Shown: in pieces, positions 1-8,139 of the stretch
How the letters are laid out: each line of letters starts with the position of its first letter
Position numbering within the stretch: position 1 is the stretch's first letter
Source: WYZ-LMO2 sp038731605
GTDB lineage: Archaea; Halobacteriota; Archaeoglobi; Archaeoglobales; Archaeoglobaceae
Reading direction: 5' to 3'
DNA: 64,000 bases
NCBI GenBank assembly: GCA_038731605.1
Contig: JAVYQP010000001.1
Coordinates: forward strand, 372,001-436,000
The notes under the pieces: model-generated
The model's input: the letters and a program-made list of their open reading frames with translations, nothing else
What the model was told of the DNA's origin: nothing
Databases searched by the model: none
Position numbers and translations under genes: made by a program

Positions 1-1318
1 CTACCGCCTTTAGGATGAGGAACGTGAGAGGCGCAACGAAGACCCAAGTAGCGACCACACCCGCAAGCTGAATCCAGACCTGATCGACGTTCCCAAAGAT
101 GAGCCCATCGACACCGGCGGGATTTACAGCTCGAGATGCAAAGAGCCCAGTGGCTATTGCGCCCCACGTGCCACCTACACCATGCACTCCAAAAACGTCT
201 AAGGAGTCGTCGTAGCCGAGTTTGTGCTTTACAACGCTCACCGCAAAGTAGCAGAGAACACCAGCTACCAGACCTATGATCACTGCACTCCAAGGTTCTA
301 CGAAGCCCGCTGCTGGTGTGATTGCTACCAGTCCAGCTACACACCCCGTCGCAGCCCCCAGCAAGGTAGGCTTACCATGGCGCACCCACTCGGCACATGC
401 CCAGGAGATAGCAGCTGCGGCCGCTGCTGTGTTTGTAACAACGAAGGCACTGGCAGCTAAGCCGTTCGCCGAAAGCGCACTACCGGCGTTAAATCCGAAC
501 CACCCGAACCACAGTAGGGCTGCGCCCAGCACGGTAATGGGTATGTTGTGGGGCAAGATCGATTCACTGCCATAACCCCGGCGTGATCCAAGAACCAAGG
601 CTGCAATCAATCCAGCAACTCCGGAGCTTATGTGCACGACTGTGCCACCTGCGAAGTCCAGAGCTCCCAGCTCGCGCAACCAGCCACCCACGCCCCACAC
701 CCAGTGGGCTAAGGGATCGTATACCAAAGTCGTCCAGAGCAGGATGAAAGCGACAAAGGCTGGAAAGCGCATTCTTTCGGCTATGGAGCCTGTAATTAAG
801 GCTGCAGTGATGACAGCGAACATCAGCTGAAACACTGCAAAGGCAAGATGGGGAATCGTGGCTGAGTAGTCGGGATTGGGTTCTTGTCCTACGTTTCTTA
901 GCCACATCCAAGAGAGATCCCCTATAAATCCACCCCTATCCGGACCAAAAGCCAAGCTGTATCCGATGAATATCCACTGCACTGACACTAAAGCCAGAAC
1001 AAAGAGGCACTGCATAATGATACTTAGAACGTTCTTGCGCCTTACAAGACCCCCGTAGAACATCGCCAAGCCTGGAAGAGTCATGAGCATAACCAAAGCG
1101 GTCGAGATCAGCACGAAGGCTGTATCCCCAGTATCGATGGCTGGAGTATCCTGCGCCAAGGCTGGAACTGATAAGATCAGTAGTGCCAAGAGAACGCTCA
1201 ACGGTAATCTTATTCCTACCTTTATTTTGCTTGCAAAGCTTCCGTATGGCTTTGCAGAAACCTTCACCTCTTGTGCTGTTATCGCTTCTCCATCCACCTT
1301 CTTCGCAACCCTTCTCAT
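1..1318 (-). CDS. amt: Ammonium channel/transporter Amt (3' end outside window)
   Basis: Reading leftwards, this frame is open for 439 codons to the window edge, so the C-terminus is missing. The N-terminus has a basic segment and then a hydrophobic run ending in PALAQ, which looks like a signal peptide. The Amt/MEP/Rh core follows. DFAGGTVVHISSG carries the first pore histidine and FGVHGVGGTWGA the second, the twin-His pair of ammonium channels. Many hydrophobic helices fit the usual 11-helix fold. The ATG at 1318 follows GGTGAT, a good archaeal ribosome-binding site. A TATA-like element at 1349-1356 (TTTTTATATA on this strand) is correctly placed for a short leader. No GlnK is seen within the window. 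The family call is firm; specificity is inferred. Confidence 0.95.
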   Translation of the reverse strand, partial: MRRVAKKVDGEAITAQEVKVSAKPYGSFASKIKVGIRLPLSVLLALLILSVPALAQDTPAIDTGDTAFVLISTALVMLMTLPGLAMFYGGLVRRKNVLSIIMQCLFVLALVSVQWIFIGYSLAFGPDRGGFIGDLSWMWLRNVGQEPNPDYSATIPHLAFAVFQLMFAVITAALITGSIAERMRFPAFVAFILLWTTLVYDPLAHWVWGVGGWLRELGALDFAGGTVVHISSGVAGLIAALVLGSRRGYGSESILPHNIPITVLGAALLWFGWFGFNAGSALSANGLAASAFVVTNTAAAAAAISWACAEWVRHGKPTLLGAATGCVAGLVAITPAAGFVEPWSAVIIGLVAGVLCYFAVSVVKHKLGYDDSLDVFGVHGVGGTWGAIATGLFASRAVNPAGVDGLIFGNVDQVWIQLAGVVATWVFVAPLTFLILKAV

Positions 1319-1348
1319 CGTATCACCAACGCCGAGTGCATAGCAAGG

Positions 1349-1356
1349 TATATAAA
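1349..1356 (-). promoter_or_regulatory. Probable TATA box for amt
   Basis: The element reads TTTTTATATA on the minus strand, about 36 bases upstream of the amt ATG. That leaves room for a leader of roughly 10 bases containing the GGTGAT ribosome-binding site. The rest of the gap up to about 1620 is very AT-rich, and I see no convincing gene or RNA in it. Confidence 0.5.
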
Positions 1357-1621
1357 AATTACTCAGAATTTGACCAAAAAGTTGTGGATCTTATCAGAAT
1401 AAGCCATAGATGTTATGGATATCTCAATATATTACCTAAAAATTTGAAGAATATTCACCACTTACTTGAAATTGAAAATCATTTTATATATAAAAAAATT
1501 ATTAAAAAGTTAAAAATTGATTACTAAGCCTGTTGGTCGCATTCTACCGCATTGAAAGCTCATGCAAATCGAGCAAAGCGTTGATAGTATCTGAGTTTAA
1601 CAATCGCAGGCGAGTTTTGGG

Positions 1622-1971
1622 GTGTCAGAACTAATAGAGTTTTATACCGAAAGATTTGGTTCAGAAACTCTGTTAATTCTTGACGTCGCTGGGGGCAGGT
1701 TCGAGAGTGGCGCATATTCGGTGGTCTCCCAAGTTATGTTTGTTATGGATGCAAAAGTAGAGGCGGAGGATTATGCGATCTATTTGTTCAACCACAAGGG
1801 TTACAAGAGAAGTGAACAGAGGCTCCATCGGAAGACTTGCTGGCTCTCTTAAGGGGAGTAAACTTCGTTGGACCTTCGCATGTTCGATTGAAATTGCCAA
1901 AAGAAGTTGTAAAGAGTTTCGGAACCGCTCGATATTTTTCTTACTTTAACTTGAGTATTCGAAAGTTTTAA
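1622..1971 (+). pseudogene. Unrecognised small gene, apparently frameshifted
   Basis: A GTG-started frame runs to a stop at 1852. Its protein-like part reaches about FNHKGYKRSE. From about 1805 the -1 frame takes over with another protein-like stretch (SEDLLALLRGVNFVGPSHV, later KEVVKSFGTARYFSYF) to a stop at 1971. The simplest reading is one gene of about 115 codons broken by a frameshift near 1800-1815, or a sequencing error there. There is no clear ribosome-binding site. It lies just upstream of the 350-residue unknown gene on the same strand, and both are AT-rich, so they may be one accessory unit. I do not recognise the family. Confidence 0.35.
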
Positions 1972-1993
1972 GAAAAAAAGTAGTTCGTTCACT

Positions 1994-3046
1994 ATGATGG
2001 GACTCTTCAGAAACGATCAAAAACTTGAAGTCAAGGTCTTGTTGAATACAGGTTTGTTTGAGAAACCCGAAAGTGACCTTAAAGATCTTTTAGATCTAAA
2101 AACTTCTGGAAAAGAAGCTTTTTTGTTGGCTTCTTATTCTGGGCAAGCTTACTATTTCTACAGCGACTGGATTTTGATTCCTCCCTCCGAAGGAGATATA
2201 CTTAGTCTTCCTCCAATTCCTTTGAAATGTTTTAAAAAAGACCATTTTGACCTAAGATTGGAAGAACGTTACCCTACAATCTCAGGTTATGAACTTCTTA
2301 AAAAAGATGAAGAAACTTTTAAAAAACTCCTTTTTGAGGAAAAATACATAATGTTTAGAGAGTTTCCCACGTATGGGCACGTATCGGACAGAACACGTAG
2401 AATTTATATTAAGAGATTCGTTAATGACATTTTTTCTCAGGTCAATGAAGCGGTCAAAAGGGGGATCGACCCTTGGAACATCTTGCTAATATTAGGTAAG
2501 TTTAACCCACGATCGGAAGGCTTCGTCATGCCTTATATAGCTGGAGTTGAATTCAGAAAAAGAGGATATATTTTCTCAGAGAATTGTGTTGAAAACCCTG
2601 GTTGCGATTATTTTGCGATTAGGTTAGAGAACGCTAAAAAAGGAGCGTTCTTAATAGGTCTGATCTTTGGCATAGAAGAGCTTGAAGAAGGGGACTTAAC
2701 AGCTTCTTGTTGCATAGTTGAGGATGAGGCGCAGTACAGGATCTTGGAAAATGAGCATGGTTTATCTCAAGCTTTAAGATATCTCTATGATTCCGCTCAC
2801 TTTGGAAAAGCGTTTGTAACAGCTCCTTTAGCAGCGGATTACCAAATCAAAACAGTGAAGGAAGCGGGGGTTGGGATAGTAACTTTTGATGAGGATGGCA
2901 AGGTGATCTTTATAGATTGTGAAGAACGTGGATCGTACGATAAACAGCTTGAACTGACTCGGGAAATGGGGGATTACATTTCTCTGGCAAAGGATTGTTT
3001 TAAATTTGCATTGAATAAGCTCTCAATCTCTCTAGATCTTCTATGA
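1994..3046 (+). CDS. Hypothetical protein, 350 residues, possibly nuclease-like
   Basis: The frame has good protein character but no family I recognise. The codons are AT-rich (many TTT, AAA, TCT) compared with the flanking housekeeping genes, which suggests an accessory or transferred origin. There is no signal peptide or membrane helix. The last 100 residues read as a predicted strand-helix-strand pattern: ALRYLYDSAHFGKAFVTAP, then VKEAGVGIVTFDEDGKV. This resembles the region after the catalytic core in PD-(D/E)XK nucleases, where a helix is followed by 'X can be fetched' strands. I cannot find a convincing D...ExK core, so nuclease function is only a hint. It sits between a broken small gene and tRNA-Ser(GGA). 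Confidence 0.7.
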   Translation: MMGLFRNDQKLEVKVLLNTGLFEKPESDLKDLLDLKTSGKEAFLLASYSGQAYYFYSDWILIPPSEGDILSLPPIPLKCFKKDHFDLRLEERYPTISGYELLKKDEETFKKLLFEEKYIMFREFPTYGHVSDRTRRIYIKRFVNDIFSQVNEAVKRGIDPWNILLILGKFNPRSEGFVMPYIAGVEFRKRGYIFSENCVENPGCDYFAIRLENAKKGAFLIGLIFGIEELEEGDLTASCCIVEDEAQYRILENEHGLSQALRYLYDSAHFGKAFVTAPLAADYQIKTVKEAGVGIVTFDEDGKVIFIDCEERGSYDKQLELTREMGDYISLAKDCFKFALNKLSISLDLL

Positions 3047-3059
3047 CCAGACCTTCTAA

Positions 3060-3140
3060 CGCCGGGGGTGGGATTTGAACCCACGCGGGCAAAGCCCACA
3101 CGCTCTCCAGGCGTGCGCCTTACCGCTCGGCAACCCCGGC
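3060..3140 (-). tRNA. tRNA-Ser (anticodon GGA)
   Basis: The minus strand gives a 7-bp acceptor stem (GCCGGGG with CCCCGGC) and a G discriminator at 3060. The D-arm contains GCCGAGCGGUAAGG and the anticodon loop CUGGAGA carries GGA. A long variable arm (GUGUGGGCUUUGCCCGC) follows, then the T-loop GGUUCAAAUCC. The long variable arm and G73 identify a serine tRNA reading UCC/UCU. No CCA is encoded. Its 3' end faces the AT-rich accessory stretch at 1340-3050. Confidence 0.96.
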
Positions 3141-3175
3141 TCAAGCGAAGTGGGGCGGAGGAAATATATGCGTTT

Positions 3176-4111
3176 CTAATCCTTGAGGTAATAGTAGAGT
3201 CCAAGGATCGAGAAGAGGGAATGAATGGCAAAGCCGATGAGTGGGGCAAAGAAAAACAATTTCCTTGGCTTTTCAATGAACTTCAAGGACTTGAAGAAAA
3301 CCCAGATTGAGAATGCGACGAGAAGCAAGGGAATCACGGCAAAGATAGGCGAGAAAGGAACTGCGAGCAAAGAAAAGACGAGGAGTGGCAAAAATAGCGA
3401 CCATGCCAACAAATCGTAGGGCTTGAAGTCCACTAAACGCAAAGCTTCAGCACAACCCTTCACCCTTGCCCTCTGCCACTTAAAAACTTCCCGCATAGTT
3501 TCCGGGACTGAAACAAAAACCCTTGCATCGACGATTCTTTGTCTGAGCTTTATTCGCTTTTTCATTAGAAGCAGTGAGAACCCATAGTCGTCAGCCCTTT
3601 TGCTCTCAGGATACTTGCAAATCTCGTATACCCTCGTTTTCTCAGCCTTGTTGTTCCCGGGGATGTGTTTGTCGTAGATGTTGAAGATTATGTGGATCGC
3701 ATGATACCATGCGAAGGCGTGCGCAAAAAAGTTCCCCCTCACAATTGGAACCCCTCCAGCGACTTCGCAATCTTCAAGAGCCTTTAAGATCTTTTCAACG
3801 TAATCTCTGCTGTAGACGTTCTCCGAATCCCCCCAGATCACGACATCGTAGCCATCTTTCAAAGCGAGGTCGCAGACTTCACGTCTTGCGTAACCAGTCC
3901 CCCCGAGCTTCTCTTGAACCTTGAACTTCACGCAGGGATAGCGCTTTGCGAAACTCTCCGCAACCCTCGGAGAATCATCTTTGGATGCACCGTCGAGGAC
4001 TAAGATCTCAAAGTCATCGCAAAGCTTTGCAGTCTGATTTACAAGGGATTCCAGGCATTCTCCGAGCTTCTCAGCGTTGTCCTTGTTCAATATTACCATC
4101 AGCGCACGCAT
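3176..4111 (-). CDS. Family 2 glycosyltransferase with C-terminal membrane helices
   Basis: The chosen ATG gives MRALMVILNKDNAEKL, the first strand of a GT-A fold; an earlier ATG at 4144 is possible. FEILVLDGASKDDSP is the nucleotide-binding strand and VVIWGDSENVYS holds the DxD-like acidic motif. RADDYGFSLLL and WQRARVKG match the later acidic and (Q/R)xxRW-type positions of GT2 enzymes. Three hydrophobic helices at the C-terminus (about residues 230-310) anchor it in the membrane. It overlaps the end of the upstream FAD oxidoreductase by about 41 bases, so the two are probably co-transcribed and may act on the same lipid or polysaccharide. Sugar and acceptor are unknown. Confidence 0.85.
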   Translation of the reverse strand: MRALMVILNKDNAEKLGECLESLVNQTAKLCDDFEILVLDGASKDDSPRVAESFAKRYPCVKFKVQEKLGGTGYARREVCDLALKDGYDVVIWGDSENVYSRDYVEKILKALEDCEVAGGVPIVRGNFFAHAFAWYHAIHIIFNIYDKHIPGNNKAEKTRVYEICKYPESKRADDYGFSLLLMKKRIKLRQRIVDARVFVSVPETMREVFKWQRARVKGCAEALRLVDFKPYDLLAWSLFLPLLVFSLLAVPFSPIFAVIPLLLVAFSIWVFFKSLKFIEKPRKLFFFAPLIGFAIHSLFSILGLYYYLKD

Positions 4112-5318
4112 AAGCGACGCCTTTCGCTCCTTTCCAAACTGCATCCATGTTCAGATACTCCCATGCACCAAATCTTCCGAAGGGAACGATGTTTCTTTGG
4201 AGCAAAAAGCTCCTAATCTTCTCGATGCTTTCACGGTAGCTGTGGTTGTAAACGACGTATGCGTATTTCCACTTCCAAGTTTTAACGACCTCGACCTCGT
4301 TCTCTATCCCCATTTTTCTCAGTCCTTCAAGCACCTCGTCTTCGCTGAAGTCTTCTGGATTCGAGATCTCGGCGATGATTGTTGCGCAATTCTTTGGAGC
4401 CATATTTGGGCTGTAATTGCTCAGGAAGGCAATTCTGTGGAAAATTATGTCCTCCTGCGGGACGTAGATCCAGTGAACGTTCGGAACCCTGCCCTTAACA
4501 CCGATTCCCACGACCGCAAGTGAGTTGCACTCGAGCTTGTCGATCTCATCCTTCACGTCCCTCGCATCCTTCAGCACTGAGGGCAAATCCTTTAGAGGAG
4601 CTGTGTATACGAGTTTGTCGAACTCGTGCTCACCGTTGACGACGATCTTGTCCTCGAACTCGATTTTCCTCACTGCTTCCATTCTAATCGCAACGTTTTT
4701 TGCCAAGTTCCTCGCAAGAGTTTCGATTCCACCGCTGAGCGGATAAAAGAATCGAAGCTGGTGCGTGTAACCTTCGGTTTCAATTCCGACTGCGGATCTC
4801 AGCACATCGTCGATTGGTGGATTCGGAATCCTCCCACCAACCCAATCGAGCGAGATTTCCCTCAAATCTTTTTTCCAGAGCTTCTCGTTGTATGGGCGAA
4901 GATACTTTTCGGTTATCGCATTCCCGAACACGTAACGAAACCAATCGAGCAAGTTCTTTGGCTCCTCCTTTTTCCTCAGGAGGTTCTCAACGAAGTCCCT
5001 TAGGATCTCGAACCTCTCTTGAGCAGGGAGCGAAAAGATTCCGTTTTCAAACGGATACTTGACGAGTTTCCCGTTGTAGAATATGAAAGCCCTCCTCCTG
5101 TGCTCCACGTAATCTCCAACGTAGTTCAGCATTTCCCTCAGGATTTCGGAGTCTTTTGAAAAGAGTATGTGAGATCCACCCGTGTCGAACGTGAAGCCTT
5201 CTACTTCTTCACTGCTCAGCAGTCCACCGACTTTTTTCGCTTCGAAAACCACGCAGTTGCTTTTTAATTCATTGGCAACACAAAGCCCAGCAAGCCCAGC
5301 GCCGACAACGCAGATCAC
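4071..5318 (-). CDS. FAD-dependent amine-oxidase-like / UDP-galactopyranose-mutase-like flavoprotein
   Basis: The N-terminus reads VICVVGAGLAGLCVANEL, a Rossmann FAD-binding motif (GxGxxG). FTFDTGGSHILF follows as the second FAD-contact motif of NAD(P)-binding_8/amine oxidase flavoproteins. Length is 415 residues. I chose the GTG at 5318 because the protein then begins directly with the Rossmann strand and lies 22.5 bases from the centre of a palindromic TATA box. The longer frame (to 5360) would start upstream of the predicted transcription start. The family includes UDP-galactopyranose mutases, protoporphyrinogen oxidases and carotenoid desaturases. The downstream glycosyltransferase favours a role in sugar or lipid modification, but the substrate is not decidable here. 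Confidence 0.85.
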   Translation of the reverse strand: MICVVGAGLAGLCVANELKSNCVVFEAKKVGGLLSSEEVEGFTFDTGGSHILFSKDSEILREMLNYVGDYVEHRRRAFIFYNGKLVKYPFENGIFSLPAQERFEILRDFVENLLRKKEEPKNLLDWFRYVFGNAITEKYLRPYNEKLWKKDLREISLDWVGGRIPNPPIDDVLRSAVGIETEGYTHQLRFFYPLSGGIETLARNLAKNVAIRMEAVRKIEFEDKIVVNGEHEFDKLVYTAPLKDLPSVLKDARDVKDEIDKLECNSLAVVGIGVKGRVPNVHWIYVPQEDIIFHRIAFLSNYSPNMAPKNCATIIAEISNPEDFSEDEVLEGLRKMGIENEVEVVKTWKWKYAYVVYNHSYRESIEKIRSFLLQRNIVPFGRFGAWEYLNMDAVWKGAKGVAYACADGNIEQGQR

Positions 5319-5333
5319 ATCGCAACTGACGAT

Positions 5334-5347
5334 GAATTTATAAATTC
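5334..5347. promoter_or_regulatory. Palindromic TATA box shared by two divergent leaderless genes
   Basis: GAATTTATAAATTC is a perfect 14-bp palindrome centred at 5340.5. The GTG of the flavoprotein (5318, minus) and the GTG of phosphoglycerate mutase (5363, plus) both lie exactly 22.5 bases from this centre. That is the archaeal TATA-to-start-site distance, so both mRNAs would start at or next to their start codon. Confidence 0.7.
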
Positions 5348-5362
5348 TTTTTCCAAACAACG

Positions 5363-6583
5363 GTGGGTGATAGATTGCCCGTCTTGATGCTGATCCTCGA
5401 CGGATTACCTGACAGACCGATCAATGGAAAAACTCCCCTAACTGTTGCGAAGAAGCCAAATCTCGACAAAATCGCTGAGATAAGCGTAAATGGGATCATG
5501 GACACGATAGCTCCAGGAATTCGTCCAGGGAGTGACACGAGCCACCTTGCGCTCTTGGGCTACGACCCTTACAAATTCTACACAGGTCGTGGACCCATAG
5601 AAGCTCTTGGCGTCGGGATCGAGCTCAAGCCCGGGGACGTTGCGTTCAGGGCGAACTTTGCGACTGTTGTGGGGGATGGTAGCATTTTCGATAAAGTTGT
5701 GGTGGATAGGAGAGCGGGGAGGATTTCCGAGACGGAAGAGCTCGTCAAGGCTTTGAACGAGATAAGCTTACCAGTCGAGTTCGAGGTTGCAAAGGCTACT
5801 GGACACAGGGCAGCGGTTGTTTTCCGTGGGTTGTTCGTCGACGATGCGACGGACACGGATCCGAAGGTTGTGGGAGAGAAGGTTAAGAGGTGCAAATCTA
5901 AAAAACAAGAGGTTGCGGAAATCATCAACGAGTTCATGCAAAAAGCACACGAAACCCTTGAGAAGCACTGGGTAAATGAGCAGAGGGCGAAAAATGGGCT
6001 AAAGAAAGCGAACGCAATTCTTTTACGTGGCGCAGGGGTGATGAAGGAGGTTCCGAGCTTTAAGGATAGGTTTGGGCTAAGGCTAAAAGTGATCTCTGCG
6101 ACCGCTTTGATAAAGGGAGTCGGGAAGCTCGTTGGGGGTGAAGTTTTCACACCCTCGGGCGCAACTGGAAACAAGGACACGAATTTGGAATCGAAGATAA
6201 GCTCTGCGGTAAAAGCAGTGGAGTCGAGCGATGTGGTGTTACTGCACATAAAGGCATTCGACGAACTTGGGCACGACAAGGACTTCAACGGGAAGGTGAA
6301 GTTCATCGAAAAACTCGATTCATACCTCGAGAGCCTTTTGGATCTGGACTTCTCCAAGATCTGTCTGATCGTAACCTCCGATCACTCAACTCCCGTGAAG
6401 GTCGGAGATCACACTGCGGATCCGGTTGTCGTCTCGATAGCCCACGAAGACGTTCGCAAGGATGAGGTTGCGAGATTCGACGAGTTCTCGGCGACGAAAG
6501 GTGGACTTTGCAGAATTCGAGGGATGGATGTGTTGAACATAGCCTTTGATCTACTCAACATTGCAAAGAAGTTTGGGGCATGA
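5363..6583 (+). CDS. apgM: 2,3-bisphosphoglycerate-independent phosphoglycerate mutase, archaeal type
   Basis: Interconverts 3- and 2-phosphoglycerate in glycolysis/gluconeogenesis. It belongs to the alkaline-phosphatase superfamily: LILDGLPDRP carries the first metal-binding Asp, GSDTSHLALLGYDP the nucleophile Ser region, FDELGHDKDF and VTSDHSTP...GDHTADPV the remaining metal ligands. Its 406 residues match the archaeal family. The GTG at 5363 suits leaderless transcription; a TTG at 5375 after GGTGAT is an alternative start. The gene overlaps scpB by four bases (ATGA), so they are co-transcribed. Phosphoglycerate kinase lies 5 kb away. Confidence 0.96.
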   Translation: MGDRLPVLMLILDGLPDRPINGKTPLTVAKKPNLDKIAEISVNGIMDTIAPGIRPGSDTSHLALLGYDPYKFYTGRGPIEALGVGIELKPGDVAFRANFATVVGDGSIFDKVVVDRRAGRISETEELVKALNEISLPVEFEVAKATGHRAAVVFRGLFVDDATDTDPKVVGEKVKRCKSKKQEVAEIINEFMQKAHETLEKHWVNEQRAKNGLKKANAILLRGAGVMKEVPSFKDRFGLRLKVISATALIKGVGKLVGGEVFTPSGATGNKDTNLESKISSAVKAVESSDVVLLHIKAFDELGHDKDFNGKVKFIEKLDSYLESLLDLDFSKICLIVTSDHSTPVKVGDHTADPVVVSIAHEDVRKDEVARFDEFSATKGGLCRIRGMDVLNIAFDLLNIAKKFGA

Positions 6584-7077
6584 TCGAGAAAGCTGTCGAA
6601 GCGATCCTTTTCTCCGCACCATCTGCGGTGAAGGTGTCAGAGATAGCGAGGATGCTCAAGGAGAGCGAAGAAGTCGTTGAAAAGGCGATAGAGAGCGTTG
6701 CAAAGAAATACGAGGTGATGGACTCTGCGATCGAGATCGTGAAAATCGCAGACCGTTACTTGATGAGGGTTAAGCAAGACTTCGCAGAGATCGTTGAGAA
6801 GTTCACCGAGAGAGACTTGGACAAGGGAACTCTCAGAACTCTCGCTGTTATTGCTTTAAAGCAACCAATAACGCTCGCAAAGCTTGCGAAGATTCGTGGA
6901 AACAAGTGCTACGAGCACGTGAAGAAGCTCCAGGAGTTGAAGCTCATAAACGCCGAGAAGAAGGGGAGATCCACGGTTCTCACCACGACTCCAGCGTTCT
7001 CCTCTTACTTTGGACTCGAGGGCAAGAGTGTTGATGAGATAAAGGAGGAGCTGAGAAAATTCCTTAAGAAGTCGTGA
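6580..7077 (+). CDS. scpB: Segregation and condensation protein B homologue (ScpB)
   Basis: At 165 residues, this protein has the two winged-helix modules of ScpB. It begins EKAVEAILFSAPSAVKVSEIA and continues with LDKGTLRTLAVIALKQPITLAKLAKIRGNK, matching the family's 'ALE.LAIIAY.QPIT..eI..IRG' pattern. ScpB partners with SMC and the kleisin ScpA in chromosome condensation. No scpA or smc is present here, so any complex would use distant genes. It overlaps apgM by four bases and is followed 30 bases later by pelota, which has its own promoter. Confidence 0.88.
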   Translation: MIEKAVEAILFSAPSAVKVSEIARMLKESEEVVEKAIESVAKKYEVMDSAIEIVKIADRYLMRVKQDFAEIVEKFTERDLDKGTLRTLAVIALKQPITLAKLAKIRGNKCYEHVKKLQELKLINAEKKGRSTVLTTTPAFSSYFGLEGKSVDEIKEELRKFLKKS

Positions 7078-7107
7078 CGTCTTTAAAAATCGAGAGCCAA
7101 TTCATTT

Positions 7108-8139
7108 GTGCAAATCGTTGAAGAAAATTTGCGGGGAAACGAGGGGGAAATAAAGGTAATTCCCGAGACACTCGAAGATCTCTGGCACTTGAAGTTCCTG
7201 ATAGAGAAAGGCGACGTGGTTTTCTCGGTTACAAAGCGAGCGATGCAGAGCGACGATAAACTGAGGAGCGACAAGGAGCTCGTCGTCGTTCGCATCGGCG
7301 TTGAAGTTGAAAGGGTCGAGTTCCACAAGTTCGCAAACAGGCTCAGGATAATGGGGAGAATCATCGCCGGCATCGACGCCTCGAGTTTTCACACGCTGAA
7401 CGTGACAGTAGGGAGGGAACTGAGCATAGTGAAGAGATGGAAACCAGAGCAAATAGAGCGGTTGAGGAAAGCGGTCGAGCAATCAAAAAGACCAGAGGTC
7501 GTAATACTGACCATAGAAGAGGGAGAAGCGATTGCAGGAGTTTTGAGGGAATGGGGAGTTGAGGAGATCTTTGAGGAACGAAGTAGTTACTCGAAAGACT
7601 ACGACGGAACAAGAGAGGACTTCTTCGCCCATGTGCTCGAGAAGCTGAAGACTTTGAACTTCAGGTTTCTCGTAATCGCAGGTCCGGGGTTTGCGAAGAG
7701 GGACTTTCACGAGTTCATCGCATCCAAGGCTCCTGATTTGGTGGAAAAGGCGATAGTTGTGGACACTTCGTCCATAGGGACACGAGGTTTCGTTGAAGTT
7801 GTGCGTAGGAGGGCAATAGACAGGCTCGTGGGCGAAATTAGGCTTGCAGAAGAGGCTGAACTCGTTGAAAAACTGCTTGAAGGGATTGCAAAAGGAGAGA
7901 AAGTGGCGTATGGAATCGAGAGCGTTCGAAAGGCTAAAGACTACGGAGCCATAGAAACGCTTCTTGTTTCTGACGACTACTTGCTGAGGGAGAGGGAAAA
8001 ATGGGACATCGATGCGTTTATGGAGGAAGTGAGAGGGATGGGAGGCAAGGTTGTGATCCTCAGCTCGGAGTTCGAGCCCGGAGAAATAGTTTCAAAGCTC
8101 GGTGGTATCTGTGCTCTCCTCAGGTTTGAGATCGAGTAA
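7108..8139 (+). CDS. pelA: mRNA surveillance protein pelota (Dom34)
   Basis: The 343-residue eRF1-like protein rescues stalled ribosomes together with aABCE1/aEF1A. Its N-terminal Sm-like domain contains EDLWHLKFLIEKGDVV and VEFHKFANRLRIMGRI. The central domain has VVILTIEEGEAIAGVLREWG and VIAGPGFAKRDFHEFI. The C-terminal domain has VAYGIESVRKAKDYGAIETLLVSDDYL. All are standard pelota signatures. The GTG start at 7108 lies 22 bases after a TTTAAAAAT box at 7082-7090, so the message is probably leaderless. Confidence 0.97.
   Translation: MQIVEENLRGNEGEIKVIPETLEDLWHLKFLIEKGDVVFSVTKRAMQSDDKLRSDKELVVVRIGVEVERVEFHKFANRLRIMGRIIAGIDASSFHTLNVTVGRELSIVKRWKPEQIERLRKAVEQSKRPEVVILTIEEGEAIAGVLREWGVEEIFEERSSYSKDYDGTREDFFAHVLEKLKTLNFRFLVIAGPGFAKRDFHEFIASKAPDLVEKAIVVDTSSIGTRGFVEVVRRRAIDRLVGEIRLAEEAELVEKLLEGIAKGEKVAYGIESVRKAKDYGAIETLLVSDDYLLREREKWDIDAFMEEVRGMGGKVVILSSEFEPGEIVSKLGGICALLRFEIE

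Noticed and set aside
1183..1527. Plus-strand frame of 114 codons over the amt start and the AT-rich gap
   Set aside because: The first half is antisense to amt; the second half is lysine/isoleucine/asparagine-rich, as expected from AT-rich DNA, with no ribosome-binding site.
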